Position numbers and translations under genes: made by a program. This document shows positions 45,233-54,353 of a DNA stretch of 64,000 nucleotides, in pieces (within the stretch, counting starts at the first letter, position 1; each line of letters starts with the position of its first letter). The DNA is from Fusicatenibacter sp. Its GTDB lineage: Bacteria; Bacillota; Clostridia; Lachnospirales; Lachnospiraceae. The notes under the pieces are model-generated. The model had not been told where the DNA came from and searched no databases. It saw nothing but the letters and a program-made list of their open reading frames with translations. The stretch covers positions 45,873 to 109,872 of the forward strand of contig JALEOU010000044.1 of the NCBI GenBank assembly GCA_022766945.1, given 5' to 3'.

Positions 45233-45415
45233 TTACTCGCAATCCAGCTCAACAATGCTGTTTGCCAGATCCACCATTTTGATCCTGCCCTGGACTTTGA
45301 TTTCTTCCCCCATGATATCGCGGATCACCACAAATTCACCATCCACATCAATTCTGCTGACATTTCTGCAGACTATCGTATTTTCCGGTTCTTTATATAC
45401 CGTAGCCAGACACAT
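45233..45415 (-). CDS. cooT: CooT-family nickel-binding protein
   Basis: A 60-residue beta-rich protein beginning MCLATVYKEPENT. Cys2, right after the start Met, is the conserved nickel ligand of CooT. The remainder (VSRIDVDGEFVVIRDIMGEE) fits the small SH3-like fold. It is thought to act as a nickel chaperone for CODH maturation. GAAGGAGG precedes the ATG, and it lies 4 bases after the His-rich gene. Confidence 0.88.
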   Translation of the reverse strand: MCLATVYKEPENTIVCRNVSRIDVDGEFVVIRDIMGEEIKVQGRIKMVDLANSIVELDCE

Positions 45416-45419
45416 TCTT

Positions 45420-45746
45420 TCACGCCTCCTTCAAGTGTTCCTTTACCAAAGTCAGTGCAAGAGAAAGACGCATATTTCCCTTCTGAAAATCGGATACGCC
45501 TTCCCGAATCTGTCTGGCAGCATCTGCCATCCCTGATTTTTCCAGCTTATCTGCCATCTCATCAAGTTCTGCAGCGTGGTGTTCATTATGCTGCAGCATA
45601 TATGTCAGCAGTGCCAGATTCTCATCCTTGCATGTCGACCCCTCACAGCTCCCGCAGGAATTCTCACAATGATGCTCGTGTGTGTGTTCATGCTCGTGTG
45701 TACCGTGCGGAATCGGATTCCCATTCTCATCATATAATAAATGCAT
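45420..45746 (-). CDS. His/Cys-rich putative metal-handling protein
   Basis: A 108-residue protein. The N-terminal segment (about 14-42) is packed with metal ligands: HGTHEHEHTHEHHCENSC, then CEGSTC, an alternating His-Glu run followed by four cysteines. The rest is helical (LALLTYMLQHNEHHAAELDE) with an extra HNEHH. It is the first gene of the CODH/ACS cluster and directly precedes cooT, so a nickel store or CooJ-like chaperone is likely, though I see no homology to CooJ itself. CAGAGGAGG precedes the ATG. Confidence 0.85.
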   Translation of the reverse strand: MHLLYDENGNPIPHGTHEHEHTHEHHCENSCGSCEGSTCKDENLALLTYMLQHNEHHAAELDEMADKLEKSGMADAARQIREGVSDFQKGNMRLSLALTLVKEHLKEA

Positions 45747-45863
45747 ATTTAAACCTCCTCTGTATTCTCCTCATGGTCAATGAATCATCTGATCTGAACG
45801 CGCATTTTATGCCTGTTTTCCGGCATCATATGATACATTCTGCACAGGGAATGATAAATTTCT

Positions 45864-45906
45864 ATCAAATTGATTGTATTATACTCTATTTTCTGCACAA
45901 AATCAA
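45864..45906 (-). promoter_or_regulatory. Promoter and candidate operator of the CODH/ACS cluster
   Basis: TTGATT (45901-45906) and TATAAT (45878-45883) on the minus strand are exactly 17 bases apart. Just downstream, overlapping the predicted start, is the 11-base perfect palindrome ATCAAATTGAT (45864-45874), a possible repressor site. The 5' leader before the first gene is about 125 bases. Confidence 0.65.
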
Positions 45907-45946
45907 TACGAGTGCCACAAATTTCCTCGTACATTTTGTATCTTGT

Positions 45947-46139
45947 GTTGCTGTTCAGACCACAACGGACGCTGTGGAGAAAATAAAACCCGACGCAGAC
46001 TCGCCCTCCCTCCTTCAAAACGCAGCGGTACTAAATTCGCCAGGCAAAAGCAGCATGATTTATTAAGGATCGGCGTTTTCAAGTTTGCTTACGAGATGCT
46101 ATTTTGCACAGATGTTTCGTGCGAACTCAGAACCGTAAC
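45947..46139 (-). repeat. TIR repeat element, copy C (193 bp)
   Basis: Read on the minus strand it begins GTTACGGTTCTG and ends CTGAACAGCAAC, and matches copy A over its whole length with scattered changes, including TTTAGTACCGCTGCGTTTTG. It is inverted relative to A and B. It ends about 40 bases upstream of the CODH/ACS -35 box and just before the plus-strand aldo/keto reductase promoter region. Confidence 0.85.
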
Positions 46140-46243
46140 ACATTTTATATTTTCTTAATATAATTGCGGTGATTTCTTTATATTTTTGTGGTAAAATCGG
46201 TAAAATACATGAAAAAGCGTTATTTTTAGGAGGTATCCCACAT

Positions 46244-47083
46244 ATGGCAGTAAATATTCCCAAAATTACACTTAATGACGGAAATAAAATGCCGCTGCTC
46301 GGTCTTGGTGTCTATAAAGCAACCGGTGAAAATGAAGTTGAACAGGCGATCAGAGATGCTGTTTTGACGGGTTATCGTATGATTGATACTGCATCCGTAT
46401 ATAAAAATGAAGAAGGTGTCGGACGGGGAATCCGCAGCTGCGGTGTTCCACGCAGCGAATTGTTCATTACCACCAAGATCTGGAACACCGCCCAACGTGT
46501 CGGCGATATCGAAGGGGCTTTTCATCGCAGCCTGGATCGCATGAAACTGGATTATGTGGATCTGTATCTGATTCACTGGCCCGTGCCCGGCTGTTATCCG
46601 CAGACCTGGAAAGTTCTGGAAAAGCTTGCAGCTTCCGGACGTGCCAGATCCATTGGGGTCAGTAATTTTGAAGAAACTCATCTCACACAGCTTTTTGAAT
46701 TTTCCGGTGTTGTTCCTGCTGTGAATCAGATCGAGTGCCACCCCCTGTGGATTCGAAAAGGACTTGTCTCCTATTGTCAGGAACACCAGATCGCAGTTCA
46801 GGCTTATGCTCCTCTTGCCAGAGGTTTGTATCTCAAGCGGGAGATCATTCAAAAGCTGGCAGCTAAATATGAAAAAACACCCGCTCAGATCGGGCTGCGC
46901 TATCTGGTTCAGCGAGGCATCAGCGTAATCCCGAAATCCACACACAAAGAACGAATTGAAAGCAATGCTGATGTTTTCTCCTTCTCTCTTTCGGATCTTG
47001 ATATGGCCCTGATTGACTCGATGGATGAACAGTTCCGCAGCGCCTCGATTCCGGAAGACATGGTTGGACAGGGTGTTCACTAA
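46244..47083 (+). CDS. Aldo/keto reductase
   Basis: A 280-residue single-domain NADPH-type aldo/keto reductase. The signature GYRMIDTASVYKNEEGVG carries the catalytic Asp and Tyr, VITTKIW-like FITTKIWNT the Lys, and DLYLIHWPVP the His. The C-terminal cofactor segment is ISVIPKSTHKERIESN. AGGAGG lies 10 bases before the ATG at 46244. A TGGTAAAAT extended -10 box is 47 bases upstream. It lacks the Fe-S extension of the gene at 17.4 kb. Substrate unknown. Confidence 0.92.
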   Translation: MAVNIPKITLNDGNKMPLLGLGVYKATGENEVEQAIRDAVLTGYRMIDTASVYKNEEGVGRGIRSCGVPRSELFITTKIWNTAQRVGDIEGAFHRSLDRMKLDYVDLYLIHWPVPGCYPQTWKVLEKLAASGRARSIGVSNFEETHLTQLFEFSGVVPAVNQIECHPLWIRKGLVSYCQEHQIAVQAYAPLARGLYLKREIIQKLAAKYEKTPAQIGLRYLVQRGISVIPKSTHKERIESNADVFSFSLSDLDMALIDSMDEQFRSASIPEDMVGQGVH

Positions 47084-47113
47084 AAGTTTTATCATTTCGT
47101 CCTGAGAAGGAAT

Positions 47114-47173
47114 AGAAAAGAAGAGAATTGATCCTGCCGGTTTCGATAATTGTTGATCATTTCTCTTCTTTTT
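47114..47173. terminator. Bidirectional terminator
   Basis: AGAAAAGAAGAGAA (47114-47127) pairs with TTCTCTTCTTTTT (47161 on), with GATC/GATC inside. It separates the convergent aldo/keto reductase and gpsA genes and has A/T tails both ways. Confidence 0.75.
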
Positions 47174-47178
47174 CTTTA

Positions 47179-48207
47179 TTAGCTTTGAGATTCCCCACTC
47201 TCCCAGAAATCCGGTGCAAGCTCGTCCTTTTTCATTCTCTGCATAAGTTCATCCACCGCATCTTTCGGCTTTTTCTGCTGAAACAACACTTCATTGACCG
47301 CTTTTATAATTGGAGTTTCAATTCCATATTTCTCCGAAAGGGTAAGCCCTGCCTGCGCAGAATAAACCCCCTCTACGATCATGCGCACTTCCTCCATTGC
47401 CTGCTCCATGGTATAACCTTTTCCGATCAGATAGCCGGCTTTTCGGTTGCGGCTGTGTACAGATGCGCAGGTAACGATCAAATCTCCAATTCCCGAAAGG
47501 CCATAAAATGTTTCTGCATGCGCCCCCATTGCAATGCCAAGACGCGCAATCTCAGCAATTCCTCTGGTAATCAGTGCGGCCTTTGTATTGTCACCATAGC
47601 CCAATCCATCCGCTGTTCCAGCAGCCAGGGCAATGACATTTTTCAGGGATCCGCCCAGTTCAATCCCTGTGATGTCCGGGCTTGTATATACACGAAAAAC
47701 TGGGCTCATGAATACATTCTGGATATACATTGCTGTCTTCTTCTCATGAGCGCCTACCACAATCGTTGTCGGAAGTCTTCTGCCCACCTCTTCCGCATGG
47801 CTTGGCCCGGATAGTACCGTCACATTTGCCGTCGGTATCTCTTCCTCAATAACCTGAGACATCGTCATCAGGGTTTTTGATTCCACGCCTTTCGCCACAT
47901 TAACGATCATCTGTCCTTCCGGTATAATATGCGCATATTTTTGGGCCGTACTTCTCACATAGGGTGATGCTTTTGCCATTACCAAAAGATCCCTTCCTCC
48001 AAGAGCCTCCTCCATATCAGAGGTAAATCTCATCTGATCCGGAAGCAAAACACCCGGAAGCTTGGTCAGATGCTCATGATTTTCCAAAAGCATCCTGATT
48101 TCGTTTTCATTTTCCGAGCAGATTGTCACTTCATGACCGTTGTCGCTGAGCAGCAGGCCAAGGGCCGTACCCCAGCTTCCCGCCCCAATGATACTTATCT
48201 TTGCCAT
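47179..48207 (-). CDS. gpsA: Glycerol-3-phosphate dehydrogenase [NAD(P)+]
   Basis: A 342-residue enzyme that makes sn-glycerol-3-phosphate from DHAP for phospholipid synthesis. The Rossmann motif GAGSWGTALGLLLSDNGH is at the N-terminus, and VLSGPSHAEEVGRRLPTT, the catalytic-lysine segment GGSLKNVIALAAGTADGLG and the substrate segment GDNTKAALITRG follow. AAAGGAGG precedes the ATG. It is last in the operon DUF512-der-plsY-gpsA. Confidence 0.96.
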   Translation of the reverse strand: MAKISIIGAGSWGTALGLLLSDNGHEVTICSENENEIRMLLENHEHLTKLPGVLLPDQMRFTSDMEEALGGRDLLVMAKASPYVRSTAQKYAHIIPEGQMIVNVAKGVESKTLMTMSQVIEEEIPTANVTVLSGPSHAEEVGRRLPTTIVVGAHEKKTAMYIQNVFMSPVFRVYTSPDITGIELGGSLKNVIALAAGTADGLGYGDNTKAALITRGIAEIARLGIAMGAHAETFYGLSGIGDLIVTCASVHSRNRKAGYLIGKGYTMEQAMEEVRMIVEGVYSAQAGLTLSEKYGIETPIIKAVNEVLFQQKKPKDAVDELMQRMKKDELAPDFWESGESQS

Positions 48208-48221
48208 ATTCCAAGCCTCCT

Positions 48222-48884
48222 TTACTGTTTTTGAGGTTCACTTTCTTTCTTTTTCCCCAGATAAGTTTTATGCTCCGTACCGGAGAGAAGACGTTTGATA
48301 TTTCCCCGATGCTCCCAGACAGCCAGAATCGCAAGAAGTGCAATGACGAGATACATCTCATAACGATAGGCTTCAGCCATCGGAAAGAATCCCATTTCTC
48401 CCAAAATCAGTGTGGATCCAAGAAAAAAGACATAGACAAGTATAGAGCCTAAAGATACATAATGTGTTGTAAACAATATTGTAAAAAATACCGCTGCACA
48501 GATCAGCGTGATTCTCCAGTCAAAGGAAAGAATCAGACCGGCTGTCGCAGCAATTCCTTTGCCGCCGCGAAATCCCAGATAGAACGGAAAATTATGTCCC
48601 AGGATCGTACCGGCTGCTGCATACACAGTCAGAAGCTTGATCATGTCCGGATGGGATGCTCCAAACAGCAGACGTACTACGAGAACCGCAAAAATGCATT
48701 TCAAACAGTCTCCGGCGAGTGTAATCAGACCGGCCTTTCTTCCCAGGGTCCGAAGCGCATTGGTGGTACCCGCATTTCCGCTTCCGTGTTCCCTGATATC
48801 AATTCCATGCATTCTCCCGTAAATATAGGAAGTCTGAAACAATCCAAAGACATAACCAATCAAAAGACAAACCACTCTAACCAT
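48222..48884 (-). CDS. plsY: Acyl-phosphate:glycerol-3-phosphate acyltransferase
   Basis: A 220-residue membrane enzyme that acylates glycerol-3-phosphate at the sn-1 position, next to its substrate supplier gpsA. The three PlsY motifs are visible: HGSGNAGTTNALRTLG, GHNFPFYLGFRGGKGIA, and the later loop with HRGNIKRLLSGTEHK. Five hydrophobic helices fit the family. AAAGGAG precedes the ATG, 2 bases after der. Confidence 0.95.
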   Translation of the reverse strand: MVRVVCLLIGYVFGLFQTSYIYGRMHGIDIREHGSGNAGTTNALRTLGRKAGLITLAGDCLKCIFAVLVVRLLFGASHPDMIKLLTVYAAAGTILGHNFPFYLGFRGGKGIAATAGLILSFDWRITLICAAVFFTILFTTHYVSLGSILVYVFFLGSTLILGEMGFFPMAEAYRYEMYLVIALLAILAVWEHRGNIKRLLSGTEHKTYLGKKKESEPQKQ

Positions 48885-48886
48885 AT

Positions 48887-50215
48887 TTACTGCTCCTTTT
48901 CTTTCCTCTCGCGAATAATAAACTTCAGAGAAGTTCCCCTGAATCCAAATGCTTCACGTATCTTGTTTTCCAGATATCTGGTATAGGAAAAATGCATCAG
49001 TTCTTTGTCATTGACAAAAATCACAAACGTTGGTGGTTTCACGGAAACCTGCGTCATGTAGAATATTTTCAACCGTTTTCCGCGATCGGACGGCGGCTGC
49101 TGCATGGCCATCGCTTCTGTCAGAATATCATTGAGCACACCGGTCTGAATCCGAAGGTTCTGATGCTGAAGAACCATATCAATCGTATCAAACAGTTTCG
49201 GAAGACGCTGTCCGGTTTTTGCAGAGATAAACATGATTTCCGCATACGGCATATATGCCAGCGTTGTACGTATTTTCTCAGTAAAGCGGTATATCGTTTT
49301 GTCATCTTTTTCCAGTGCATCCCATTTGTTTACCGCGATGATCATTCCTTTGCCTCTCTCATGCGCGATTCCGGCAATTTTGGCGTCCTGCTCCGTGACT
49401 CCCTCCAGCGCATCGATCAGAAGAACCACCACATCCGCGCGCTCTACCGCCGAAACCGTACGGATAATACTGTATTTTTCCAGCTCTTCTTTGATCTTGC
49501 TCTTCTTCCGGAGGCCTGCAGTATCGATAAATACATACTCCCGATCTCCCCGCACGATCGTTGTGTCAACCGCATCACGGGTCGTTCCCGCAATATCTGA
49601 TACAATCACACGGTTTTCTCCGAGAAGTTTATTGACAAGGGAGGACTTTCCTACATTCGGTTTCCCGACGATGGCGATATGTGGAATATCATTGTCCTCC
49701 TCATTTTCCATCTCCGGGTCAAAGTGTTTCACAACTTCATCCAGCATATCTCCAATGCCAAGTTTTCCCGATGCCGAAATGGGAATCGGCTCTCCGATAC
49801 CAAGATTATAGAATTCATATACATCCAGCATCTGCCGTTCAAAATTGTCTACCTTATTTACCACCAGTACCACCGGCTTTGCACTGCGTCGAAGCATATC
49901 AGCGACTTTTGAGTCGGAATCCACCAGTCCCTGACGTACATCCGTAATAAAAATAATCACATCCGCTGTGTCAATGGCGATCTGTGCCTGTTCCCTCATC
50001 TGGGACAGAATAATATCTCTGGATTCCGGTTCAATTCCCCCGGTATCCACCAGAGTAAAATTATGATCCAGCCAGCTTACATCCGCGTAGATCCGGTCTC
50101 TTGTCACTCCCGGGGTGTCTTTTACAATGGATATATTTTCACCGGCCAGCATATTGAACAGGGTCGATTTACCTACATTCGGTCTGCCCACAATTGCTAC
50201 TATCGGTTTGCTCAT
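48887..50215 (-). CDS. der: Ribosome-assembly GTPase Der (EngA)
   Basis: A 442-residue double GTPase that acts in 50S assembly. G domain 1 has [14 protein letters not shown] and DTGG; G domain 2 has [16 protein letters not shown] and [10 protein letters not shown], then NKWD. A C-terminal KH-like domain ends [10 protein letters not shown]. The gene overlaps the end of the upstream DUF512 gene by 47 bases. AGAAGGAG precedes the ATG. Confidence 0.97.
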   Translation of the reverse strand: MSKPIVAIVGRPNVGKSTLFNMLAGENISIVKDTPGVTRDRIYADVSWLDHNFTLVDTGGIEPESRDIILSQMREQAQIAIDTADVIIFITDVRQGLVDSDSKVADMLRRSAKPVVLVVNKVDNFERQMLDVYEFYNLGIGEPIPISASGKLGIGDMLDEVVKHFDPEMENEEDNDIPHIAIVGKPNVGKSSLVNKLLGENRVIVSDIAGTTRDAVDTTIVRGDREYVFIDTAGLRKKSKIKEELEKYSIIRTVSAVERADVVVLLIDALEGVTEQDAKIAGIAHERGKGMIIAVNKWDALEKDDKTIYRFTEKIRTTLAYMPYAEIMFISAKTGQRLPKLFDTIDMVLQHQNLRIQTGVLNDILTEAMAMQQPPSDRGKRLKIFYMTQVSVKPPTFVIFVNDKELMHFSYTRYLENKIREAFGFRGTSLKFIIRERKEKEQ

Positions 50216-51563
50216 ACATCATTCTCCTTCTGTGTGTTGTCTCTTTTTCTTCCTCAAGAACGGCTTTAACCAGATCACTGCCCGGCTCATCAACCACCTG
50301 AATCTTAACCTTCAGACGTTTTTCTGCTTCTTCTACAGTGACATCATCCAGAAATACATTTTCCCCGGACCGAAGCATATTACAGGGGATCAAAAGATAG
50401 TCCCCAAGATCTTTTCCTTCCAGCTGTTCCATCAGATCTCCTCCGGTAATCAAGCCGGAAACGGTTATGGACTCTCCGAAAAACCGATTGGCAATCGTAT
50501 AGACGGTTCCGGTCACATTTGGATATTTATCCCGGATCTGATCAAGACAGCTCTCCAGAAACGGTGCAGCAAGACGGCCGGTAGCGACAGAAACCCTGCA
50601 TATTCTGTCATCTCCCTCCCGTCCGGAGAGTTCTTCTGCCACTTCTTCCTGCAACAGTCTTAACATTCCTACCCCGTTTTCCAGCTGAAGATATCCGTCA
50701 TACTGTTCTTCGGGGGGCAGGGGTTCTTCCGCAAGCAGATACCACTCATCGGAAGCGTGAATAAAATGCAGTCCCCACTGTTCATACAGTTTCTTCTGCC
50801 AACTATGGATAATGGCAAGAACTTCTTTTGCATCTTCTTTTTCAAAAGGTTCCAACTGCGTCAGGCCGTCTCTGTACTTGGATAAGCCCACCGGCACGAC
50901 AGAAACACTTTTCAGATGTGGCAGATAACCGGATAACTCACGGATGCTGCGTTCCAGCTCTTTTCCGTCATTATAACCTTTGCAGAGCACAATCTGACCA
51001 TTCATCTCTATTCCGGCTTCATACAGGCGCTGTACCTTTGGAAATATCTCTCCCGCAAAGCGGTTATTCAGCATCCGGCATCGAAGAGCCGGATTTGTAG
51101 TCTGAAATGAAATGTTGATGGGTGCGAGATGATATTTGATGATCCGATCAATATCATGATCATCCATATTGGTCAGTGTCACATAATTGCCCTGAAGAAA
51201 GGAAAGCCTCGAATCATCATCTTTGAAATAAAGCGTTTCTCTCATCCCCGGAGGCATCTGATCAATAAAGCAGAAAATACAGTTGTTCCGGCAGGACCGA
51301 TACTGATCCATAAATTCATTTTCAAAGGTGATTCCCATATCCTCATCATATTCTTTCTCAATCTCAAGAAGCCACTCCTCCCCGTCCTGCTTACGGATTC
51401 CCAGTTCCAGATAGGTGTCATTGATCTGATAATGATAATCAAAGACGTCTTCAATCTCTTCCCCGTTTATCGTAAGGAGCTCATCGCCCGGTTCCAGTTC
51501 CATCTCACTGGCGATACTGCCAGGAGCAACCTCCCTGATTAAATGTCTTTTTACTTTTTTCAC
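50169..51563 (-). CDS. DUF512 radical-SAM-like protein
   Basis: A 464-residue protein. A PDZ-like N-terminal domain ([20 protein letters not shown]) precedes a radical SAM-type core with cysteines [12 protein letters not shown] (about 77-88) and a C-terminal DUF512 domain ([16 protein letters not shown]). The chosen start is a GTG at 51563 with GGAG nine bases before it, because upstream in-frame codons lack a ribosome site and the family normally starts at KKVKRH. It is first in an operon with der, plsY and gpsA, a common clostridial order. Substrate unknown. Confidence 0.88.
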   Translation of the reverse strand: MKKVKRHLIREVAPGSIASEMELEPGDELLTINGEEIEDVFDYHYQINDTYLELGIRKQDGEEWLLEIEKEYDEDMGITFENEFMDQYRSCRNNCIFCFIDQMPPGMRETLYFKDDDSRLSFLQGNYVTLTNMDDHDIDRIIKYHLAPINISFQTTNPALRCRMLNNRFAGEIFPKVQRLYEAGIEMNGQIVLCKGYNDGKELERSIRELSGYLPHLKSVSVVPVGLSKYRDGLTQLEPFEKEDAKEVLAIIHSWQKKLYEQWGLHFIHASDEWYLLAEEPLPPEEQYDGYLQLENGVGMLRLLQEEVAEELSGREGDDRICRVSVATGRLAAPFLESCLDQIRDKYPNVTGTVYTIANRFFGESITVSGLITGGDLMEQLEGKDLGDYLLIPCNMLRSGENVFLDDVTVEEAEKRLKVKIQVVDEPGSDLVKAVLEEEKETTHRRRMMYEQTDSSNCGQTECR

Positions 51564-51651
51564 CTTCAAAAGCTCCACAGCCTTTCTATTGATAAAATGC
51601 CATTTACCTGCCATCGTTGAAAAGGCATGGATAAGCAGGCATTCATTCTTT

Positions 51652-51680
51652 ATAATAACAACATACTGCACAAAAAGCAA
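51652..51680 (-). promoter_or_regulatory. Promoter of the DUF512-der-plsY-gpsA operon
   Basis: TTGCTT (51675-51680) and TATTAT (51652-51657) on the minus strand, 17 bases apart, about 90 bases before the GTG start. Confidence 0.6.
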
Positions 51681-51846
51681 GGATTCTTTCGTTTTTTGCT
51701 TGACGTCTCCACTTTCATAGTGATATAAATAGGTGGTAAATACCATGTAAAATATTGTCGCTATTTGGAAAATACTTCGAATCCAGCAACTCATAGACAT
51801 CTGTATTTTTTAAATAGTGATCGAAAATTTCTACTGGAGGTTTTGT

Positions 51847-53016
51847 ATGGCTAATCTAGATTTGCTGGAAACTTCAATTCCCGTAGCACCACTGAAGCTT
51901 GCCGCTTTAAAAGGTTGTCGGGAAATGGCGGAAACCGTAGACCAGTATCTGGTTCAGTTCCGCAGAGAATTGGCTGGACACCGCAAATCCAACGGTGTTA
52001 CATTTTCCGGTTATTCCGAGGATTCCTTTCTGATCGATTGCGAATGCCCCCGATTCGGATCCGGTGAAGCAAAGGGTAAAATCAATGAGTCGGTACGTGG
52101 TGCGGATCTCTTTATCCTCGTGGACGTTTGCAACTACAGCATCACCTATAAAGTGTGCGGATACGAAAACCACATGTCACCTGACGATCATTACCAGGAT
52201 CTGAAACGTATCATTGCTGCAGCTACCGGAAAAGCGCATCGAATCAACGTTATTATGCCCTTCCTCTACGAAGGAAGACAGCACAAACGTACAAAGAGAG
52301 AATCTCTCGACTGTGCTCTGGCACTGCAGGAGCTGATGAATATGGGTGTCTCCAATATTATTACTTTTGATGCCCACGATCCACGTGTAATGAATGCGAT
52401 TCCTCTTGGCGGCTTCGACAATTTCATGCCTACCTATCAGTTTCTGAAGGCACTTTTGAATTCTGTACCGGATCTGAAACTGGACAATGACCATCTTATG
52501 ATTATCAGCCCGGACGAAGGTGCTATGTCCAGAGCGGTTTATTTTTCCAACATTCTGGGCGTTGATATGGGCATGTTTTACAAACGTCGGGACTATTCTA
52601 CCATTATTAACGGAAAGAATCCGATTGTGGCTCATGAATTTCTCGGGGATTCCATTACCGGAAAAGATGTCATTATCATCGATGATATGATTTCCTCAGG
52701 AGAAAGCATGCTGGATGTGGCGAAGCAGGTGAAAGAACGCGGAGCCAATCACGTATTTGTCTGCACGACTTTTGGCCTTTTCACCGACGGTTTGGAAAAG
52801 TTTGATTCCTACTATGAAAAGGGATATATCAGCAAAGTAATTACAACGGACCTCACTTACCGCACACCGGATCTTATTTCCCGCCCATGGTATGAACCTG
52901 CCGAGATGGGGAAATATATGGCAAGCATTATCGATACGCTGAACCATGACGTATCCGTAGAAAAAGTTCGCGCCACAACTCAGAAAATCAATAAGCTTCT
53001 GGCAAAACACAGATAA
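51847..53016 (+). CDS. prs: Ribose-phosphate pyrophosphokinase (divergent, long form)
   Basis: A 389-residue PRPP synthetase, longer than the usual 310-320 because of insertions in the N-terminal half. The PRPP-binding loop is VIIIDDMISSGESMLDVA (about 277-294). FLYEGRQHKRTKRESLDCAL corresponds to the ATP/flexible-loop region, and ITFDAHDPRVMNAIP to the conserved DxH segment. CTGGAGG precedes the ATG at 51847. It supplies PRPP for nucleotides and His/Trp synthesis. It is transcribed alone. Confidence 0.92.
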   Translation: MANLDLLETSIPVAPLKLAALKGCREMAETVDQYLVQFRRELAGHRKSNGVTFSGYSEDSFLIDCECPRFGSGEAKGKINESVRGADLFILVDVCNYSITYKVCGYENHMSPDDHYQDLKRIIAAATGKAHRINVIMPFLYEGRQHKRTKRESLDCALALQELMNMGVSNIITFDAHDPRVMNAIPLGGFDNFMPTYQFLKALLNSVPDLKLDNDHLMIISPDEGAMSRAVYFSNILGVDMGMFYKRRDYSTIINGKNPIVAHEFLGDSITGKDVIIIDDMISSGESMLDVAKQVKERGANHVFVCTTFGLFTDGLEKFDSYYEKGYISKVITTDLTYRTPDLISRPWYEPAEMGKYMASIIDTLNHDVSVEKVRATTQKINKLLAKHR

Positions 53017-53029
53017 ATAAAACAAAGGA

Positions 53030-53071
53030 CCGGAAAACGATTCATCAGACAGAATCATTTTCCGGTTTTTG
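53030..53071. terminator. Terminator between prs and pgeF
   Basis: ACCGGAAAACGATTC and GAATCATTTTCCGGT form a long stem followed by TTTTT on the plus strand. It serves prs and may also end the convergent pgeF transcript. Confidence 0.88.
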
Positions 53072-53072
53072 A

Positions 53073-53933
53073 TTACTCGTTCAGCGACAGAAACGCCGCA
53101 AGATTTCCTCTCTTTCCCTTTGACGCCCGATGCGAGAAGAGGAATCCGGGATTACAGCAGGTACAAAGATTCGGGAGCAGTATTCTCGAATCCGCTACAT
53201 TCGCTTCAATCAGGATCTGACGGTTGGCCTCCCAGAGATTTAGCTGATATTTTCCATCCTCTTTTGCATAGAAAAGACTGTGATGCAGTTTTTTGGGAAA
53301 TGCCTGACGAAACGCATCGATTACGTCTTCACTGACCTCATAACAATTCTGACAGATAGAAGGCCCTATGGCAGTAATCAGATCCTCCGCTCTGGTGCCG
53401 AATGCTTCTCCCATGGCATCGATCGTCTTTTGCCCCATCCGATTTACCGTGCCGCGCCAGCCGGAATGCGACAGTCCGATTGCGCGGTGAACAGGATCCA
53501 CAAAATAAAGTGGAACACAATCCGCATAAAAAGTAGCAAGCGTCACACCCGGCTCATCCGTGATCAGCCCGTCAACATCATGAAAACTTCGCGGACGCGT
53601 AATGCCGCTTCCGCAGTCTTCTCTTCCTACCCTTTGCACATTCGTGGTGTGCGTCTGATCCGAAGTAACAATCGATTCCACTTCAAATCCCACTGCCCGG
53701 GAGATCCGGCGGAAATTCTCGTCCACACGGCACGGATCGTCCCCTCTTGTATAACTCAGATTCATTGAACTTAAGAATCCTTCACTTACGCCCCCAAGTC
53801 TTGTTGTAAAAGCGTGGGTTACCATACCTGTCTGTTCCAGTTCCGGCCAGGTTAGATAAACGATACCATCACCTGTTTCGTTCACTTTCATTTTTGCAGC
53901 GTCAGTCATATGCCATCGGATTTCAAAACTCAT
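53073..53933 (-). CDS. pgeF: Peptidoglycan editing factor / purine nucleoside phosphorylase, laccase-domain family
   Basis: A 286-residue YfiH/PgeF (DUF152) protein. Conserved segments are HAFTTRLGGVSEGFLSSMNL, the metal-ligand region FYADCVPLYFVDP, and LSHSGWRGTVNRMG with its His, then AIGPSICQNCYEV. Members hydrolyse or phosphorolyse purine nucleosides and remove misplaced L-Ser from peptidoglycan precursors. AAAGGAAA precedes the first ATG; a later ATG at codon 15 is possible. Confidence 0.92.
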   Translation of the reverse strand: MSFEIRWHMTDAAKMKVNETGDGIVYLTWPELEQTGMVTHAFTTRLGGVSEGFLSSMNLSYTRGDDPCRVDENFRRISRAVGFEVESIVTSDQTHTTNVQRVGREDCGSGITRPRSFHDVDGLITDEPGVTLATFYADCVPLYFVDPVHRAIGLSHSGWRGTVNRMGQKTIDAMGEAFGTRAEDLITAIGPSICQNCYEVSEDVIDAFRQAFPKKLHHSLFYAKEDGKYQLNLWEANRQILIEANVADSRILLPNLCTCCNPGFLFSHRASKGKRGNLAAFLSLNE

Positions 53934-53990
53934 CCTGTATTTCCTTTCCCGTATTTTCCAAAAATCAGATACCCGAAATTCTAAAAGCTG

Positions 53991-54353
53991 TTACCATCCG
54001 TTTCCCCGATATAAAAAAGCGTTCTGATAAACCCGGATCGCATCCGGTGTCTCCGCCACAACATCAAACCTGCAGGGACGATCCGAGGGAATCTTTCGGA
54101 AAACCCGATAATAATCTGCCGTTTTGGAAATTTTCTGCTGTTTTCTGTAATTAACAGCACTGGCAGGATCTGAAACTTTGGGATCCGTGCGATATTTGAC
54201 TTCCACAAATACCAGATAGCCCTCATGTTCCGCAATCAGGTCAATTTCTCCGAAACTGCAGCTAAAATTATATTCCAGAATTCGATACCCCAAAGACTCC
54301 AGATATTTCGCAGCCCGACTTTCCTGTTTTTTCCCTATTTCCCTTTGATTCAT
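53991..54353 (-). CDS. YraN/UPF0102 family endonuclease-like protein
   Basis: A 120-residue restriction-endonuclease-fold protein. The N-terminus NQREIGKKQESRAAKYLESL and the catalytic-looking core FGEIDLIAEHEGYLVFVEVK (D..ExK) match the family. Substrate unknown. The start overlaps the rnhB stop by 4 bases, so the two are translationally coupled. Confidence 0.92.
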   Translation of the reverse strand: MNQREIGKKQESRAAKYLESLGYRILEYNFSCSFGEIDLIAEHEGYLVFVEVKYRTDPKVSDPASAVNYRKQQKISKTADYYRVFRKIPSDRPCRFDVVAETPDAIRVYQNAFLYRGNGW

